Shown here in pieces: positions 53,584-62,177 of a stretch of 64,000 nucleotides of DNA. The notes under the pieces were generated by a model that made no database searches, was not told where the DNA came from, and was given only the letters and a program-made list of their open reading frames with translations. Origin of the DNA: Burkholderia sp. Ax-1724 (GTDB lineage Bacteria > Pseudomonadota > Gammaproteobacteria > Burkholderiales > Burkholderiaceae); assembly GCF_011752995.1 (NCBI RefSeq), contig NZ_VWWL01000005.1, positions 302,297-366,296 on the forward strand. Reading direction: 5' to 3'. The translations under genes were made by a program, and so were the position numbers. How positions within the stretch are numbered: position 1 is the stretch's first letter; the number at the start of each line of letters is the position of its first letter.

Positions 53584-54930
53584 ATGGCTGTGCATGGCGA
53601 GAGTGCGAATCACCCTAACTTAGAGGCTAAGCCGCCGCAGGCGCGCCGCAAGACGCCGTTCTATGCGCGGCTCGGCGTGCAGATCGTGGTCGGTATCGTG
53701 GCGGGCATCGCGCTCGGCTTTATCGCGCCGAAGCTCGCGGTGGACATGAAGGTGCTCGGCGACATCTTCCTGCGCCTCATCAAGATGATCGTCGCGCCGC
53801 TGGTGTTTCTGAACGTCGTGCTCGGCATCGCGGCGGCCGGCGATCTGAAGAACGTGGGGCGCATCGGCCTGCGCGCGCTGATCTACTTCGAGATCGTGTC
53901 GACCGTCGCGCTCGCCATCAGCATGGTGGTGGCCAATCTGTCGGGCGTGGGCCTCGGCATGCATCTCACGCAGAGCAGCGAAGCCGCCGCCGCGGTGCAT
54001 GCGCAATACGGCAAGGCCGGGCCGATGTCGCTCGAACACTTCCTGCTCACGCTGTTTCCCGACAACTTCGTCGGCGCGTTCGCGAACGGTTCGCTGCTGC
54101 AGGTGCTGGTGATCTCGATCGGCTTCGGCGCCGCGCTGCTGATGCTGAACAAGGACTCGCGCGAAAGCGTCGAAGGCGGTTTGTCGCGCATGTCGGAGTG
54201 CTTCTTCAAGTTCGTCGACGTCATCATGAAGTTCGCGCCGCTCGGCGCATTCGGCTCGATCGCGTTTGCGATCGGCAGCAGCGGCATGAATGCGGTGATC
54301 GAGCTGGGCTATCTGCTCGTCGTGATGTATCTGACGCTGGCCTTCGTCGTGGTGGTGGTGTTCGGCGTCATCCTGCGGATTTACGGCTTCAATATCTTTC
54401 GCTATCTGCGTTACTTCAAGGACGAGATCTTCCTGCTGTTCGCGACGGCCTCGTCGGAAAGCGCGATGCCGCGTCTGTTCGAAAAGCTCGAACGGCTCGG
54501 CTGCTCGCGCCAGTCGACGGGTCTCGTGCTGCCCACGGGCTACGCGTTCAATCTCGACGGCACCTCGGTGTATATGTCGCTGTGCGTGATGTTCATCGCG
54601 AATGCGTACGGCGTGCATCTCGATCTGCATCAGCAGCTCGGCCTGCTCGTGCTGATGCTCGTCACGTCGAAGGGCGCCGCGACGGTGTCGGGCGGCACCT
54701 TCATCGTCTTCGCGGCGACCGTCACCGCGTCGGGCATCCTGCCCGTCGAAGGCTTGCCGATCCTGTTCGGCATCAACCGCTTCACCTCGCAGGCGGTGTC
54801 GATCTGCAACGCGATGGGCAATAGCGTCGCCACGCTCGTGATCGCGAAGTCCACCGGCGAGTTCGACGAGAGCAAGGCGCGCGGCGAATATCAGCGCGTG
54901 TTCGGCGTCGCGCCCGGCAAGGTCATCTGA
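53584..54930 (+). CDS. dctA: Dicarboxylate:cation symporter of the DctA family
   Basis: 448 residues from ATG 53584; an ATG six bases earlier is only one base from the AGGAG site, so the second ATG is preferred. Family marks are FLRLIKMIVAPLVFLNVVLGIA, FATASSESAMPRLFEKLERLG (hairpin HP1 serine-rich), PTGYAFNLDGTSVYM (TM7) and the substrate-binding FTSQAVSICNAMGNSVATLVIAK near the C-terminus. It imports C4-dicarboxylates across the inner membrane. Operon partners (a tartrate dehydratase-like enzyme and a lyase) suggest tartrate or a related hydroxylated dicarboxylate as cargo. Regulation by the divergent GntR protein is likely. Confidence 0.9.
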   Translation: MAVHGESANHPNLEAKPPQARRKTPFYARLGVQIVVGIVAGIALGFIAPKLAVDMKVLGDIFLRLIKMIVAPLVFLNVVLGIAAAGDLKNVGRIGLRALIYFEIVSTVALAISMVVANLSGVGLGMHLTQSSEAAAAVHAQYGKAGPMSLEHFLLTLFPDNFVGAFANGSLLQVLVISIGFGAALLMLNKDSRESVEGGLSRMSECFFKFVDVIMKFAPLGAFGSIAFAIGSSGMNAVIELGYLLVVMYLTLAFVVVVVFGVILRIYGFNIFRYLRYFKDEIFLLFATASSESAMPRLFEKLERLGCSRQSTGLVLPTGYAFNLDGTSVYMSLCVMFIANAYGVHLDLHQQLGLLVLMLVTSKGAATVSGGTFIVFAATVTASGILPVEGLPILFGINRFTSQAVSICNAMGNSVATLVIAKSTGEFDESKARGEYQRVFGVAPGKVI

Positions 54931-54951
54931 ATTCGGAATCTCAAAGGAAAA

Positions 54952-56121
54952 ATGATGCGTATTACGTCCGTCAGGGAAATTTCAGTTCCGCTCGAAGGCA
55001 ATGTCGCGAACGCGCTCGTGAGTTTCGCGGAGCACGATGTGTCGCTGGTCGCGCTCGAAACCGATGTGGTGCGCAACGGCAAGCCGGTGATCGGCTATGC
55101 GTTCGATTCGATCGGCCGCTTCGCGCAGGGCGGCATCCTGCGCGAGCGCATGATTCCGCGCCTCGAAGCCGCCGCACCCGAGACGCTGCTCGACGCGAGC
55201 GGCGAGCTGTTCGATCCGGAAGCGGTGCTGAAGACCGTGCTGCGCAACGAAAAGCCGGGCGGTCATGGCGACCGCGCGGCGGCGGCGGGCGCCCTCGAAC
55301 TCGCCGTATGGGACCTGAACGCGAAGCTGCGCGACGAGCCGGCCTATGTGACGATCGCGCGCCATTACGGCCGCGCGGGCAAGCGCGAAGGCGTGAACGT
55401 GTACGCGGCGGGCGGCTACTACTACCCGGACGATAGCGTGCAGCGTCTCGCCGACGAGTTCAGCGGCTATCGCGCGATGGGCTTCGATGCCTTCAAGATG
55501 AAGATCGGCGGCGCGGACCTGAAGACCGATCTCGCCCGTATCGAAGCGGCGCTGACGGTCGCGGGCGAAGGCCAGCGTCTGGCCGTCGACGCGAATGGCC
55601 GCTTCGATCTGGAGACGGCGCTCGCCTACGCGAAAGCCATCGCGCCGTATGACTTGCGCTGGTACGAAGAGATCGGCGATCCGCTCGACTTCGATCTGAA
55701 CCGGCAGGTTGCGCAGGCCTACGCGGGACGTATCGCGACTGGCGAGAATCTTTTCTCCGTGCCGGACGTGAAGAATCTTGCGCTGTTCGGCGGCATGCGT
55801 CCGGGCAAGGACATCTTCCAGATGGACGCGGGGCTCGCGTACGGCCTCACCGAATACGCGCGCATGATCGAGCTGATCGAGCGTCACGGCTTCGACCGGG
55901 CGCAGGCGTATCCGCATGGCGGCCATCTGATCAACCTGCATATCGCCGTCGGCCTGGAGTTGGGCGGCTGCGAGGCGTACCCGGGCGTGTTCCAGCCGTT
56001 CGGCGGTTATCCGGCCGGCTGCGGTATCGGCGGCGGGCTGGTGCGCCCGACCGACGCGGCGGGCTTCGGCCTCGAAGAGAAGGACGGTCTGCGCCCGTGG
56101 CTGGCGCGTCTTTCGAAGTAA
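54952..56121 (+). CDS. tarD: Enolase-superfamily dehydratase, probably D-tartrate dehydratase
   Basis: 389 residues; ATG 54955 is an equally good start three bases on. The N-terminus MRITSVREISVPLEGNVANALVSF and GRFAQGGILRERMIPR are strikingly like the characterised D-tartrate dehydratase of Bradyrhizobium. Enolase-superfamily features are the KMK motif in GFDAFKMKIGGADLK (catalytic Lys), metal ligands in LAVDANGRFDLE, YEEIGDPLD and ATGENLFS, and the catalytic His in AYPHGGHLINLH. It would convert D-tartrate to oxaloacetate in the cytoplasm. The upstream dctA supports C4-diacid uptake. Exact stereospecificity needs assay. Confidence 0.8.
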   Translation: MMRITSVREISVPLEGNVANALVSFAEHDVSLVALETDVVRNGKPVIGYAFDSIGRFAQGGILRERMIPRLEAAAPETLLDASGELFDPEAVLKTVLRNEKPGGHGDRAAAAGALELAVWDLNAKLRDEPAYVTIARHYGRAGKREGVNVYAAGGYYYPDDSVQRLADEFSGYRAMGFDAFKMKIGGADLKTDLARIEAALTVAGEGQRLAVDANGRFDLETALAYAKAIAPYDLRWYEEIGDPLDFDLNRQVAQAYAGRIATGENLFSVPDVKNLALFGGMRPGKDIFQMDAGLAYGLTEYARMIELIERHGFDRAQAYPHGGHLINLHIAVGLELGGCEAYPGVFQPFGGYPAGCGIGGGLVRPTDAAGFGLEEKDGLRPWLARLSK

Positions 56122-56190
56122 AGCGCGAAGTCAATCGCGCAGTAAAGCGCTCAGTAAATCGCTCAGTAAATCGCGAACTCAATAAAGGCA
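56121..56190. repeat. Short tandem repeats CAGTAAA(T/G)CGC in an operon gap
   Basis: Three consecutive units (about 56140-56175) of roughly 13 bases each fill the space between the dehydratase and lyase genes. Same kind of gap-filling repeat as at 7680, 23507 and 38304. Confidence 0.6.
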
Positions 56191-56205
56191 TTCAAGGAGC
56201 CCGTC

Positions 56206-57552
56206 ATGGCAACGACTGTTTTCGATTCGGCATTGTTCCGCGACATGTTCGGCACGCCCGAGATGCGCGAAGTGTTCTCCGACGAGGCGTATCTGCGCCG
56301 CTGCATCGACGCGGAAACCGCGCTGGCCCGCGCGCAGGCGCAGGCCGGCCTGATTCCCGGCGACGCCGCGAGCGACATCACGGCGAAGGCCGATTTCGGC
56401 AAGCTGGACCTCGAGAAGCTGCGCCATGAAACCGAGATCGTCGGTTATCCGATCCTGCCGCTCGTCAAGCAGGTGAGCGAGATGTGCGGCGAGGCGGGGC
56501 GCTATCTGCACTGGGGCGCGACGACCCAGGACATCATGGACACCGCGACGATGCTGCAATGTGCGCGCGGCGTCGCGCTGATCGAAAAGCAGCTGGACGA
56601 AGTGCGTGAGGCGTTACGCGAACTCGCGCTCAAACATGCCGACACGGTGACGGCGGGCCGCACGCATCTTCAGCACGCGCTGCCGGTCACGTTCGGGTTT
56701 CGCGCGGCGGTCTGGCTGTCGGCGCTCAATCGTCATGCCGAGCGTCTTCAGCAGATGAAAGCGCGCGCGTTGATGGTCGAGTTCGGCGGCGCGGCGGGCA
56801 CGCTCGCGTCGCTCGGCGACCCCGAGCGCGCGCTCGATACGCGGCGGCTTTTTGCCGAGGAACTGGGGCTGCGCGATCCCGAGATCACCTGGCACGTCGC
56901 GCGCGACGGACTGTACGAACTCGTCTCGGTGCTCGCGGGCATCGGCGGCTCGCTCGGCAAGATCGCACTCGACGTGATGATGATGGCGGCCTCGGAATTC
57001 GGCGAAGTCGCGGAGCCGTTCGTGCCTGGCCGCGGCGCCAGTTCGACGATGCCGCAAAAGCGCAATCCGATTTCGAGCGAGCTGATGTTCGCGGCGGCGA
57101 AGATGCTGCGCGAGCGCGCGGCGCTGATGCTGGACGGCACGATGCACGATTTCGAGCGCGCCACCGGACCGTGGCATCTCGAATGGAGCGCCGTGCCGGA
57201 GAGCTTCCTGCTCGCGGCGAGCGCGCTGTTCCAGGCGAATTTCATGCTGCGCGGCTTGCAGGTCGACAGCGCGCGCATGCGGCGCAATCTGGACCTGACG
57301 GGCGGTTTGATCGTCGCGGAAGCGGTCATGATGGGGCTCGCGCCTGCCATCGGGCGTCAGCATGCGCACGACGTGGTGTACGACGCGTGTCGCGTTGCGA
57401 TCGAAAATGGCCGCACGCTGTACGACGTACTCAAGGACAACGAATCGATCCGCGAGCGCTTCGACGACGCGAAGCTGAAGGCACTGACGGACCCGACCAA
57501 CTATCTCGGCGCGGCGGCGCTGATGGCGCGTTCGGTCGCGGCGCGAGCCTAG
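56206..57552 (+). CDS. Fumarase/aspartase-superfamily lyase (3-carboxymuconate cycloisomerase-like)
   Basis: 448 residues, AAGGAG upstream of ATG. Superfamily signatures are HWGATTQDIMDTATM, AGRTHLQHALPVTFGF (catalytic His region) and GASSTMPQKRNPISSELM, the flexible catalytic SS loop. Overall pattern (FRDMFGTPEMREVFSDEAYLRRCIDAETALARAQA at the N-terminus) is closest to PcaB-type 3-carboxy-cis,cis-muconate cycloisomerases and adenylosuccinate lyase-like proteins. No other beta-ketoadipate genes are present, so PcaB activity is doubtful. In this operon it more likely acts on a C4-diacid adduct, but the reaction is unknown. Confidence 0.78.
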   Translation: MATTVFDSALFRDMFGTPEMREVFSDEAYLRRCIDAETALARAQAQAGLIPGDAASDITAKADFGKLDLEKLRHETEIVGYPILPLVKQVSEMCGEAGRYLHWGATTQDIMDTATMLQCARGVALIEKQLDEVREALRELALKHADTVTAGRTHLQHALPVTFGFRAAVWLSALNRHAERLQQMKARALMVEFGGAAGTLASLGDPERALDTRRLFAEELGLRDPEITWHVARDGLYELVSVLAGIGGSLGKIALDVMMMAASEFGEVAEPFVPGRGASSTMPQKRNPISSELMFAAAKMLRERAALMLDGTMHDFERATGPWHLEWSAVPESFLLAASALFQANFMLRGLQVDSARMRRNLDLTGGLIVAEAVMMGLAPAIGRQHAHDVVYDACRVAIENGRTLYDVLKDNESIRERFDDAKLKALTDPTNYLGAAALMARSVAARA

Positions 57553-57566
57553 ATCGACCCGCCTGG

Positions 57567-57600
57567 ATAGCCGGCGTGCCCGCGCGGCACATGCGGCTAT
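57567..57600. terminator. Stem-loop between convergent lyase and LysR genes
   Basis: ATAGCCG-GC-GTGCC (57567-57580) pairs with GGCAC-ATG-CGGCTAT (57586-57600) with a 5-base loop and one internal loop. It covers the LysR stop codon and lies 14 bases after the lyase stop; a likely bidirectional terminator without a T-run. Confidence 0.5.
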
Positions 57601-58490
57601 ATATCGAGCCCGTATTCGCCCGCATGTTCCGCGATCAGATCGCGCAAGACCCGCGCGAAGCTTCGCGCGGCCGGCGACATGTTGCGGTCCGAGCGGGACA
57701 GCAGGCAGACGTTGCGTCTCGCCTTCGGATCGTCGATCGACAGGAAGCGCACGCCGCCCACGCCGCCGATGCGCGTCAGGCTCGGCAGCACGGTGATGCC
57801 GATGCCTTCCCGCACGATCGACAAAAGCGACATCACACTGCGCGCATGCATGATCTGATGCTCGTTGATCGAGAGAAACGCGGGCGTATCGATACCGTCG
57901 CAAATCCCGTTGCCGACGAACGAGCGGTCGCGCAATGCGTCCCACGGGATCGGTCCGTCTATCTTGCAGAGCGGGTCGTCCTCGCGCACGACGAGCGATA
58001 GCGGCTCGGAAAACAGCAGCTGGACGTCGATGTCCGGCAAGCGGCGCGAACTCGCAATACCCCAATCGATGACTTCACGGCTCACGGCCTCGGCAATCGC
58101 CTGAGAGTCGAGGTCGCGCACGCGCACGACCGCGGCATCTTTCTCGGCGCGGAAAATCTGCAAGGCGCGCGGCAGGAACGTCAGCGAAATGGACGGCAGC
58201 ACCGCAATCTCGATGCTGCCCGCGCCATTGTGAATAAAAGAACTGATCGAACGATCCACGCGCCTGTTGTGCTCCAGAAGATCGCGCGCGCGATCCACCA
58301 CGAACTCCCCGAAGCGCGTCAAGCGCGTCTTGCGCTCGCCCTCGAACAGCGCACCGCCGATTTCGTCTTCGAGCTGCTTGAGCGTCATCGACACCGCCGA
58401 CGGCGTGCGGTGAATCCGCTCCGCCGCCGCGCGAATGCCGCCGGTTTCGGCCACCGCCACCAGGACACGGTACTGCATCAGATTCGGCAC
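57597..58490 (-). CDS. LysR-family regulator of the adjacent catabolic operon
   Basis: 297 residues from GTG 58490 (MPNLMQYRVLVAVAETGGIRAAAERIHRTPSAVSMTLKQLEDEIGGALFEGERKTRLTRFG), chosen because CGGAG lies 7 bases upstream; a TTG at 58520 is less likely. The winged helix is complete. The effector domain has ISLTFLPRALQIFR, LVVREDDPLCKID and the second-lobe VREGIGITVLPSL. It is divergent from the aldehyde dehydrogenase operon. The gap contains GTTTCAG (58501-58507) and its inverted copy CTGAAAC (58543-58549), candidate recognition half-sites. Inducer unknown. Confidence 0.88.
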   Translation of the reverse strand: MPNLMQYRVLVAVAETGGIRAAAERIHRTPSAVSMTLKQLEDEIGGALFEGERKTRLTRFGEFVVDRARDLLEHNRRVDRSISSFIHNGAGSIEIAVLPSISLTFLPRALQIFRAEKDAAVVRVRDLDSQAIAEAVSREVIDWGIASSRRLPDIDVQLLFSEPLSLVVREDDPLCKIDGPIPWDALRDRSFVGNGICDGIDTPAFLSINEHQIMHARSVMSLLSIVREGIGITVLPSLTRIGGVGGVRFLSIDDPKARRNVCLLSRSDRNMSPAARSFARVLRDLIAEHAGEYGLDI

Positions 58491-58500
58491 ATTCGTCTCC

Positions 58501-58549
58501 GTTTCAGAAAACCTGAACAAAAGTATAGTTTATTAGAATTGACTGAAAC
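58501..58549. promoter_or_regulatory. Inverted half-sites GTTTCAG ... CTGAAAC in the LysR/aldehyde dehydrogenase gap
   Basis: The exact inverted 7-mers are 35 bases apart, and the left one is also part of TTCAG-N5-CTGAA (58503-58517). LysR activators often bind two spaced sites in such divergent gaps. Confidence 0.4.
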
Positions 58550-58569
58550 AAATTGATGCCGTCTTATAG

Positions 58570-60048
58570 ATGTCACGGAAACATTTTTTGGTGAGAAGAG
58601 TGGATATCAAACCTAACTTCATAGCTGGCGAATGGCAAAGTGCCACGGACTTCATCGAGAACCTGAACCCGTCGGACACGAACGACGTGATTGGCCGTTA
58701 CGCCCAGGCCAGCGCGGCACAACTCGATGCCGCGCTCGATAGCGCGCGTGAGGCGCAGCGGGTGTGGGCCGCGACCGGACTCGAGGCGCGCGCCAACGTG
58801 CTGGACGCGGTCGGCCGCGAACTGATGGCGCGCTCGGGCGAACTGGGCGAGCTGCTCTCGCGGGAAGAAGGCAAGCCGCGCGCCGAAGGCGTGGGCGAGG
58901 TGTATCGCGCCGGCCAGTTCTTTACCTGGTTCGCCGGCGAAGTGCTGCGCCAGCCGGGCGATGCGGTCGCGTCGGTGCGCGCGGGCGTCGACGTCGACGT
59001 GCGCCGCGAGCCGATCGGCGTCGTCGCCGTGGTGTCGCCGTGGAATTTCCCGATCGCGACGGCGAGCTGGAAGATCGCTCCCGCGCTGGCCTTCGGCAAT
59101 GCGGTCGTGTGGAAGCCGGCGAATCTCACGCCGGCGAGCGCGGTCGCGCTGACCGAGATCATCGCGCGTCAGGCGATTCCGAAGGGGCTCATGAGCCTCG
59201 TGATGGGCAGCGGCCGCCAGGTCGGCCAGCGGCTCGTCGAAGACCCGCGCGTGGCGGCGGTTACCTTCACCGGCTCGCTCGAAGTCGGGCGCGGCGTGGC
59301 GGCGGCGGCCGTGCGTAACCTGACGCGCGTGCAGATGGAAATGGGCTCGAAGAACGCGCTCGTCGTGATGGACGACGCCGATCTGGACCTCGCCGTGTCG
59401 CTCGCGGTGAACGGCGCGTTCGGCGGCACCGGGCAGAAGTGCACGGCCTCGTCGCGGCTCGTCGTGCACAACCGTGTGCATGACGCGTTCGTCGAAAAGT
59501 TGGTCGCGCGCACGCTCGAACTGAAGGTCGGGCATGCGCTGCAAGCGGGCACGCAGATCGGCCCGGTGGTCAGCGAGCAGCAGCTCGAAGCGAATCTGGC
59601 CTACGTCGAACTGGCCGCGCAGGAAGGCGCGACGCGGCTGTGCGGCGGCACGCGCGTCGAACGCGAGACGCCCGGCTACTACATGGAGCCGGCCGTGTTC
59701 GCGCGCACCCACAACGCGATGCGGATCAACCAGGAAGAAATGTTCGCGCCGATCACCTGCGTGATTCGCGCCGACGATTTCGACGAAGCGGTCGATATCG
59801 CGAACGACACGCCGTTCGGGCTGACGGCCGGGATCGTCACGCGTTCGCTCGCGCGCGCCTCGGCCTTTCGCGAGCGTTCGCGCTCCGGTTGCGTGATGGT
59901 CAATCTGGCGACCGCCGGCACGGACTACCACGTGCCGTTCGGCGGCACCCGGCAGTCGAGCTACGGGCCGCGCGAGCAGGGCCGCTACGCGGTCGAGTTC
60001 TATACCACCGTCAAGACTTCGTACATTCACGCTGGAGAGGCCGAATGA
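58570..60048 (+). CDS. NAD(P)-dependent aldehyde dehydrogenase
   Basis: 492 residues from ATG 58570; a GTG at 58600 is a possible later start. Family landmarks in order: VVSPWNFPIATASWKIAPALAFGNAVVWKPANLTP (cofactor binding), FTGSLEVGRGVAAAAV (glycine motif), VQMEMGSKNALVVMDDADLD (catalytic Glu), GGTGQKCTASSRLVV (catalytic Cys) and EEMFAPITCVI. It resembles 2-oxoglutarate-semialdehyde dehydrogenases of sugar-acid pathways, but substrate assignment is tentative. First gene of a five-gene operon; its stop overlaps the next start (ATGA). Confidence 0.9.
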   Translation: MSRKHFLVRRVDIKPNFIAGEWQSATDFIENLNPSDTNDVIGRYAQASAAQLDAALDSAREAQRVWAATGLEARANVLDAVGRELMARSGELGELLSREEGKPRAEGVGEVYRAGQFFTWFAGEVLRQPGDAVASVRAGVDVDVRREPIGVVAVVSPWNFPIATASWKIAPALAFGNAVVWKPANLTPASAVALTEIIARQAIPKGLMSLVMGSGRQVGQRLVEDPRVAAVTFTGSLEVGRGVAAAAVRNLTRVQMEMGSKNALVVMDDADLDLAVSLAVNGAFGGTGQKCTASSRLVVHNRVHDAFVEKLVARTLELKVGHALQAGTQIGPVVSEQQLEANLAYVELAAQEGATRLCGGTRVERETPGYYMEPAVFARTHNAMRINQEEMFAPITCVIRADDFDEAVDIANDTPFGLTAGIVTRSLARASAFRERSRSGCVMVNLATAGTDYHVPFGGTRQSSYGPREQGRYAVEFYTTVKTSYIHAGEAE

Positions 60049-61097
60049 ATCGCGCCGTCACGCCTTCGAAGAGGATCGTCATCGACGGGATGCAGTTCGC
60101 ACGCTGGTCCCGCAAGGTGTTCGAGCAGATGCGCGACGGCGGCGTGTCCGCCGTGCACGTCACGGTTGCCTATCACGAGAACTTTCGCGACACCGTCGAT
60201 CTGCTTGTCGAATGGAACCGCCGCTTCCATGTGCATGGCGACCTGATCGGCTTCGCGGGTTCGGGCACCGAGATGGACGCGGTGATCGACAGCGGCCGCA
60301 CGGCGATTCTGTTCGGGCTGCAGAATCCGTCGCCGATCGAAGCCAATATCGGCCTCGTCGAGGTCTTGCATCGGCTCGGTATCCGCTTCATGCAGCTCGC
60401 GTACAACAACCAGTCGCTGCTGTGCACGGGCTGGACCGAGCGCAACGACAGCGGGCTCACCAACATGGGGCGCGAGGTGGTGCGCGAGATGAACCGGCTC
60501 GGCATGATCGTCGATATGTCGCATGCGGCCGAGCGCTCGATGCTCGACGCGATCGAGTATTCGGCGCGCCCGGTCGTCGTGAGCCACGGCAATCCCTACA
60601 CCTGGCGCAATACGCAGCGCAACGTATCGGACGCGGTGCTCGACGCGCTTGGACAATCCGGTGGCCTGCTCGGGCTGTCGCTGTACCCCGGCCACATGAT
60701 CCACGGCTCGCAGACCACGCTCGACGAATTCGCGCGGATGGTGGCCGGACTCGCGGAGCGCATCGGCGTCGAGCATATCGGCATCGGCTCCGATCTGTGC
60801 CAGGAGCAGCCGCCGCGCGTGCTCGGCTGGATGCGCGAGGGACGCTGGAAGCATCCCGAACCCGACGACGGCATCGCGGCGGGCTTCCCGCCGCAACCCG
60901 AGTGGTTCCGCTCGAATCTCGATTTCGGGCTGGTGAGCGGCGGCTTGGAGCGTGTCGGTTTCAGCGCCGCGGAAATCGACGGCATCCTCGGCCTGAACTG
61001 GCATCGCTTTCTGCATCAGGCATTGAGCGAGGGCGGTCCCGCGCCGAGCGGCGGTGACGACGAGGTATCGCCGTTCGGCGATGCCAACGGAGCATGA
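60045..61097 (+). CDS. Membrane-dipeptidase (renal dipeptidase, M19) family hydrolase
   Basis: 350 residues from ATG 60045, with GGAGAGG upstream and a 4-base overlap with the dehydrogenase stop. M19 features: IVIDGMQFARWSR (in place of the usual HxD metal motif near the start), NRRFHVHGDLIGFAGSG, GLQNPSPIEANI (bridging Glu is not obvious), MIVDMSHAAERSMLDAIEYSARPVVVSHGNPYTW (two His ligands) and VEHIGIGSDLCQ. The usual DGHND metal pair at the N-terminus seems altered to DGMQF, so the metal site may differ from true dipeptidases. No signal peptide. It probably hydrolyses an amide or lactam in the operon's pathway; substrate unknown. Confidence 0.8.
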   Translation: MNRAVTPSKRIVIDGMQFARWSRKVFEQMRDGGVSAVHVTVAYHENFRDTVDLLVEWNRRFHVHGDLIGFAGSGTEMDAVIDSGRTAILFGLQNPSPIEANIGLVEVLHRLGIRFMQLAYNNQSLLCTGWTERNDSGLTNMGREVVREMNRLGMIVDMSHAAERSMLDAIEYSARPVVVSHGNPYTWRNTQRNVSDAVLDALGQSGGLLGLSLYPGHMIHGSQTTLDEFARMVAGLAERIGVEHIGIGSDLCQEQPPRVLGWMREGRWKHPEPDDGIAAGFPPQPEWFRSNLDFGLVSGGLERVGFSAAEIDGILGLNWHRFLHQALSEGGPAPSGGDDEVSPFGDANGA

Positions 61098-62116
61098 GCA
61101 TGACGACGGGGATCGCACTGCCGGTGGCCGAGATCGAATCTATCGCGCGGCGCGCGCTGCTGAACGCGGGCGCCTCGCAGGACCAGGCGAGCGCGCTGGC
61201 GGTGTCGGTGGCCGCCGCCGAGGCGGACGGCATCGCCTCGCACGGCCTCGCTTACCTGCCGGTCTACTGCGAGCACTTGCGCTGCGGCAAGGTCAACCCG
61301 GCCGCCGTGCCCACCGTGCAGGCGCACGGCAGCGTGGTGCGGGTCGACGCGGACGCCGGCTTCGCGCATCCGGCAATCGGGCTCGGCTTCGCCCAACTGG
61401 TGCCGCTCGCGAAGCAGCTCGGCGCCGCGGTGATGGCGGTGGCGAACTCGTACAACTGCGGCGTGCTCGCCTATCACACGGAAACGCTTGCGCGGCAAGG
61501 CGTGGTGGCGCTCGGCTTTACCAACGCGCCCGCGTCGATCGCGCCGTGGGGCAGCGCGACGCCCGTGCTCGGCACCAATCCGTGGTCGCTGGCGGTGCCC
61601 GACGGCGAGGGCGGCGTGCATTTCGTGATCGACCAGAGTTCGTCGACGGTCGCCAAGAGCGAGGTGGTTCGCCACCGGCGCGACAAGCGGCCCTTGCCGG
61701 ACGGCTGGGCGCTCGATCGCGAAGGCCGTCCCACCAATAGCGCGGACGCCGCGCTCGACGGCGGCTCGATGGCGCCGGCCGGCGGCTACAAGGGCGTCAG
61801 CAATGCGCTGATGGTCGAGATGTTTGCCGCGTGCCTCGCCGGTGCGACGCCCGGGATTGCCGCGTCGCCGTTCTCGGGTCCGGTGGGCGGGCCGCCGCGC
61901 ACGGGACAGTTCTTTATCGCGCTCGATCCGGCGGCCACCTCGGGTGGCACGTTCGATGCGAGGCTGAAGGTCGTGATGGAAGCGTTCGCGTCGGCCGCGG
62001 GCGCGCGCCTGCCGGGCAGCCGCCGGCGCGCGGCGCGCGAGCGCCATCGCGATACGCCGGTCATGGTGGATGCCGTGGTGCACGGCGCGGTGGTGGCGCT
62101 CGCGGGCGCGGGTTGA
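61094..62116 (+). CDS. Ldh-family (MDH2-type) NAD(P)-dependent 2-hydroxyacid oxidoreductase
   Basis: 340 residues; ATG 61094 overlaps the previous stop (ATGA), and ATG 61100 is an alternative. The malate/L-lactate/ureidoglycolate dehydrogenase family is recognised from LLNAGASQDQASALAVSVAAAEADGIASHGLAYLPVY (catalytic His), VVRVDADAGFAHPAIGLGFA, APWGSATPVLGTNPWSLAVP and GGYKGVSNALMVEMFAACLAGA. These enzymes oxidise 2-hydroxyacids or reduce imines in the cytoplasm. Substrate unknown. It is 61 bases before the binding-protein gene. Confidence 0.87.
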   Translation: MSMTTGIALPVAEIESIARRALLNAGASQDQASALAVSVAAAEADGIASHGLAYLPVYCEHLRCGKVNPAAVPTVQAHGSVVRVDADAGFAHPAIGLGFAQLVPLAKQLGAAVMAVANSYNCGVLAYHTETLARQGVVALGFTNAPASIAPWGSATPVLGTNPWSLAVPDGEGGVHFVIDQSSSTVAKSEVVRHRRDKRPLPDGWALDREGRPTNSADAALDGGSMAPAGGYKGVSNALMVEMFAACLAGATPGIAASPFSGPVGGPPRTGQFFIALDPAATSGGTFDARLKVVMEAFASAAGARLPGSRRRAARERHRDTPVMVDAVVHGAVVALAGAG

Positions 62117-62177
62117 CGGCATCGGCGGGGCCTGCCGTCTTCGCTTCATCGATGAACTTTTATAAAAGGAGACACAG

